Part shown: one piece after another, positions 6,813-8,271 of the stretch
How positions within the stretch are numbered: position 1 is the first letter of the stretch
How the letters are laid out: the number at the start of each line of letters is the position of its first letter
NCBI GenBank assembly: GCA_947458795.1
Contig: CANHCD010000077.1
Location: 1 to 8,271 of the forward strand
Origin: Cyclobacteriaceae bacterium
GTDB lineage: Bacteria > Bacteroidota > Bacteroidia > Cytophagales > Cyclobacteriaceae
DNA: 8,271 nt
Direction: 5' to 3'
The notes under the pieces: model-generated
Database searches by the model: none
Told to the model about the DNA's origin: nothing
The model's input: the letters and a program-made list of their open reading frames with translations, nothing else
Position numbers and translations under genes: made by a program

Positions 6813-6866
6813 GAACTAAATCAGCGTGTTTTTTCCATTTTCCGCCGCGGCGGAGCGTGAAAAATA
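6813..6866. repeat. 54-bp intergenic repeat, copy B
   Basis: This is the second copy of the 6624-6677 repeat, with three substitutions and no gap. Its centre is the perfect palindrome TCCGCCGCGGCGGA (6841-6854), identical to the core at 3312-3325. The left outer arm is present with one change (AAATCAGCGTG, 6818-6828), but the matching right outer arm is missing: sequence after 6866 is unrelated. Copy B therefore keeps only the inner stems and looks truncated relative to copy A. Confidence 0.85.
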
Positions 6867-6867
6867 C

Positions 6868-6902
6868 AGCAACAATAAACTTGGCGGAATTTCCGCCAAG
6901 TT
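6868..6902 (-). terminator. Probable intrinsic terminator of the alpha/beta hydrolase gene
   Basis: A 25-base inverted repeat with perfect 12-base arms (AACTTGGCGGAA, 6878-6889, and TTCCGCCAAGTT, 6891-6902) around one central base lies six bases after the hydrolase stop codon. On the minus strand it is followed by a T-rich but broken tract (TTTATTGTTG). The pairing is strong and the position right; the imperfect T-tract and tight centre lower confidence. On the plus strand no T-run follows, so it should work mainly leftward. Confidence 0.65.
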
Positions 6903-6908
6903 GACCTT

Positions 6909-7667
6909 CTAGCCCAAAAACTTTCGCATCTCTGCTACCACAGCTTGCGGCTGCTCGGCATGTAGCCAGTGCCCTGCATTGGGAATAGAGATCCATCCAT
7001 AATTTGGGAAATGACGCTTCATGTCCGGAAGGTCTTTCTCTTGAATGTAGGAGGAATTGGCACCTCCCAAAAACAAGGTCGGTCCCTCAAAAACGGTTCC
7101 TTCATCCAAAGCTTTCCCCACCTCTTCAATGTGTTGGGTGATGACCGAAAGGTTGACTTTCCATGCGAATCCGTTCGTATCCCTACCCAGACTTTTCAAT
7201 AAAAATTGGCGAATTCCCAGTTCCGGAATGTAAGGAGCGAGTAGATCATCCGCTTCTTTTCTAGATTGGAGTTGGGAGAGATCAAGCGCATTCAATCCTT
7301 CCAAAATCACTTGGTGGTGAATGGGATAGTACCTTGGAGCAATGTCTCCTACGATGAGTTTGCGTACCCGCTCAGGATAGGTCACCGCAAAATTCATCAC
7401 GGTTTTCCCTCCCATGGAATGTCCCATCAAGTACACGGAGTCCAAGCCCTCGGCATCCAGCAGCTCACGCAAATCCTCCACCATGACCCCATAATTCCAT
7501 TCATTGGAATGGGGGGAGTCCCCATGGTTGCGCTGATCCACAAGGTACAAGGTATAGTGATCGACTAGTTCCTTGGCAATGGAAAACCAGTTGTCTAAGG
7601 AACCAAAAAGGCCGTGAAGAATCACTAAAGGCGGGCCGGAGCCATTTTTTCTGAAATTTAACTTCAT
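6909..7667 (-). CDS. Alpha/beta hydrolase, YbfF/ABHD11-type esterase
   Basis: A 252-residue cytoplasmic alpha/beta-fold hydrolase, full length for the family. It shows the oxyanion-hole motif LHGLFGSLDNW (17-27), DQRNHGDSPHS (44-54), the nucleophile elbow GHSMGG (82-87) with S84, GDIAPRYY (107-114) with D108 as the likely acid by analogy with YbfF, and AGHWLHAEQP (231-240) with H233. The RNHGxSPH and DIAPxxY patterns separate this group from general lipases and haloalkane dehalogenases. E. coli YbfF hydrolyses acyl-CoA and short acyl esters in vitro; its cellular role is unclear, and I infer only esterase or thioesterase activity here. The start at 7667 fits the family start (MKLNFRKNGSG). 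It lies 73 bp downstream of pdxJ on the same strand and may be co-transcribed, though the spacer leaves room for its own promoter. The 3' end is followed by a strong hairpin. Confidence 0.92.
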   Translation of the reverse strand: MKLNFRKNGSGPPLVILHGLFGSLDNWFSIAKELVDHYTLYLVDQRNHGDSPHSNEWNYGVMVEDLRELLDAEGLDSVYLMGHSMGGKTVMNFAVTYPERVRKLIVGDIAPRYYPIHHQVILEGLNALDLSQLQSRKEADDLLAPYIPELGIRQFLLKSLGRDTNGFAWKVNLSVITQHIEEVGKALDEGTVFEGPTLFLGGANSSYIQEKDLPDMKRHFPNYGWISIPNAGHWLHAEQPQAVVAEMRKFLG

Positions 7668-7675
7668 TTTGAAAG

Positions 7676-7700
7676 TACGAATTACGAAATACGAATTACG
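7676..7700. repeat. Tandem heptamer repeat TACGAAT, about 3.6 units
   Basis: The units are TACGAAT, TACGAAA, TACGAAT and a partial TACG. The array begins nine bases upstream of the alpha/beta hydrolase start codon and lies in its leader on the minus strand (reading CGTAATTCGTA and so on). Directly beyond it is a small GCTAA-TG-TTAGC inverted repeat (7703-7714). An isolated TACGAA also occurs at 3190-3195, just upstream of the sugar-transporter ATG. Function unknown; it may be a slippage-prone leader or part of a promoter. Confidence 0.65.
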
Positions 7701-7740
7701 CGGCTAATGTTAGCGTTAAGAATATCTGCCCTAGGAAAAC

Positions 7741-8271
7741 TTACAGCTCTAGCTGCCTGCGGTACAACTGGATTGTATTCTCCAAGCCGTAGTACAAGGC
7801 GTCACAGATCAGAGCATGTCCGATCGACACCTCCAAAAGCTGAGGGATTTGCTGCTTCAAATAGGCCAAATTATGCAAGTCCAAGTCATGCCCTGCATTC
7901 AGCCCCAATCCGAGTTCAGTGGCCAACTTGGCTACCTCCACATAGGCTTGCACTGCCTTTTCTCTATCCTGGTGATAGCCCGAGGCGTAGGGCTCAGTGT
8001 ACAATTCTACCCGATCTGTACCAGTGAGTTTGGCGGGTTCAAAAAACTTAGCTTCAGGATTGATAAAGATGGATACGCGCGTGCCCATCGCCTTGAGTTC
8101 AGCCACAATATCTTGGAGCATGGATTGATGCTGGATGGTATCCCAACCGGTATTGGAAGTGATGGCCTGTGGCGGATCAGGGACCAGCGTAGCCTGAGCA
8201 GGCTTCACCGTCCGGATTAGCTCCATAAATCGTGCATCGGGATAACCTTCGATATTGAATTCAGTGCGTAC
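7741..8271 (-). CDS. pdxJ: Pyridoxine 5'-phosphate synthase (5' end off window)
   Basis: PdxJ condenses 1-deoxyxylulose 5-phosphate with 3-amino-2-oxopropyl phosphate to form pyridoxine 5'-phosphate, the last ring-forming step of DXP-dependent vitamin B6 synthesis. The window holds the C-terminal 176 residues and the stop. The frame is open to the right edge, beginning VRTEFNIEGYPDARF, so the ATG at 8226 is internal. The full protein is about 237-243 residues, so roughly 60 N-terminal residues are missing, including the first catalytic His region. Visible signatures, numbered within the fragment, are FNIEGYP (5-11) with the expected catalytic Glu at 8, ATLVPDPPQAITSNTGWD (27-44), NAGHDLDLHNL (125-135) with the catalytic His at 128, and VSIGHALICDALYYGLE (148-164), the phosphate-binding end of the barrel. 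It is cytoplasmic and octameric in known cases. The alpha/beta hydrolase gene follows 73 bp downstream; no terminator with a T-run separates them. Confidence 0.95.
   Translation of the reverse strand, partial: VRTEFNIEGYPDARFMELIRTVKPAQATLVPDPPQAITSNTGWDTIQHQSMLQDIVAELKAMGTRVSIFINPEAKFFEPAKLTGTDRVELYTEPYASGYHQDREKAVQAYVEVAKLATELGLGLNAGHDLDLHNLAYLKQQIPQLLEVSIGHALICDALYYGLENTIQLYRRQLEL

Larger units (their letters stand above)
6542..6908. other. Gene-free, hairpin- and repeat-rich region between convergent genes
   Basis: These 367 bases lie between the stop of the amidohydrolase and the stop of the alpha/beta hydrolase, which converge here. I find no credible gene. Two short minus-strand frames, about 62 residues each, read through the repeat copies and only look alike because the repeats are alike. 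The region contains the two 54-bp repeats, a long hairpin followed by nine T's, a stem with G-U pairs at 6717-6746, and a 25-base inverted repeat at 6878-6902. The stretches 6542-6620 and 6747-6812 show no feature I can name. Confidence 0.75.

Noticed and set aside
6624..6866. CRISPR array
   Set aside because: There are only two copies, separated by 135 bases, with nested hairpin structure and no cas genes.
6620..6996. Two similar short minus-strand frames that could be a small duplicated gene
   Set aside because: The similarity is confined to the DNA repeat, the second frame runs into the alpha/beta hydrolase gene, and neither has a recognisable protein motif.
7266..8220. Plus-strand frames of 100-134 codons
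   Set aside because: They are antisense to the hydrolase and pdxJ genes, both of which have complete catalytic motifs.
1..8271. A new multi-gene defence, mobile or biosynthetic system
   Set aside because: Every gene belongs to a known family with intact key residues, and no defence, transposase, phage or assembly-line gene is present. Only the intergenic repeats remain unexplained.

Overview
The window looks like chromosomal DNA of a Bacteroidota bacterium, most likely a Cytophagia relative of the Algoriphagus/Cyclobacteriaceae type. This rests on the protein flavours (a PdxJ with an FNIEGYP motif, a tetrapyrrole methylase paralog of the RsmI family, a secreted amidohydrolase), A/T-rich leaders without clear Shine-Dalgarno sites, and dispersed intergenic repeats. 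The assignment is by recognition and was not computed.

From left to right: (i) a minus-strand sucrose-utilisation pair occupies 1-3185. It consists of an MFS transporter of the GPH/SLC45-like sugar:cation symporter type, followed 34 bp downstream by a GH13 amylosucrase-type enzyme whose C-terminus runs off the left edge. (ii) A 152-bp gap carries two inverted repeats. (iii) A minus-strand two-gene unit occupies 3338-5120: an RsmI-like tetrapyrrole methylase and a membrane-dipeptidase-family (M19) peptidase, separated by a single base. (iv) An 86-bp divergent intergenic region leads to (v) a plus-strand exported amidohydrolase at 5207-6541. (vi) A 367-bp gene-free stretch between convergent genes holds two copies of a 54-bp repeat and several hairpins. 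One repeat copy forms a nested hairpin followed by nine T's and probably ends the amidohydrolase transcript. Another hairpin probably ends the transcript from the right. (vii) A minus-strand pair follows: pdxJ (5' end off the right edge), then a YbfF/ABHD11-type alpha/beta hydrolase, separated by 73 bp that include a TACGAAT tandem repeat.

Functionally, the left pair can import sucrose or a related alpha-glucoside and split it in the cytoplasm while keeping the glucosyl unit as alpha-glucan. The middle genes concern peptide or amide turnover plus a probable RNA or small-molecule methylase. The right pair begins with vitamin B6 synthesis. I found no defence system, CRISPR array, transposase, phage gene, tRNA or rRNA. 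The genes are ordinary. The most unexplained material is the structured intergenic repeat family, whose CCGCC/GGCGG palindromic core appears in two separate intergenic regions. I see no evidence of a new multi-gene system here.
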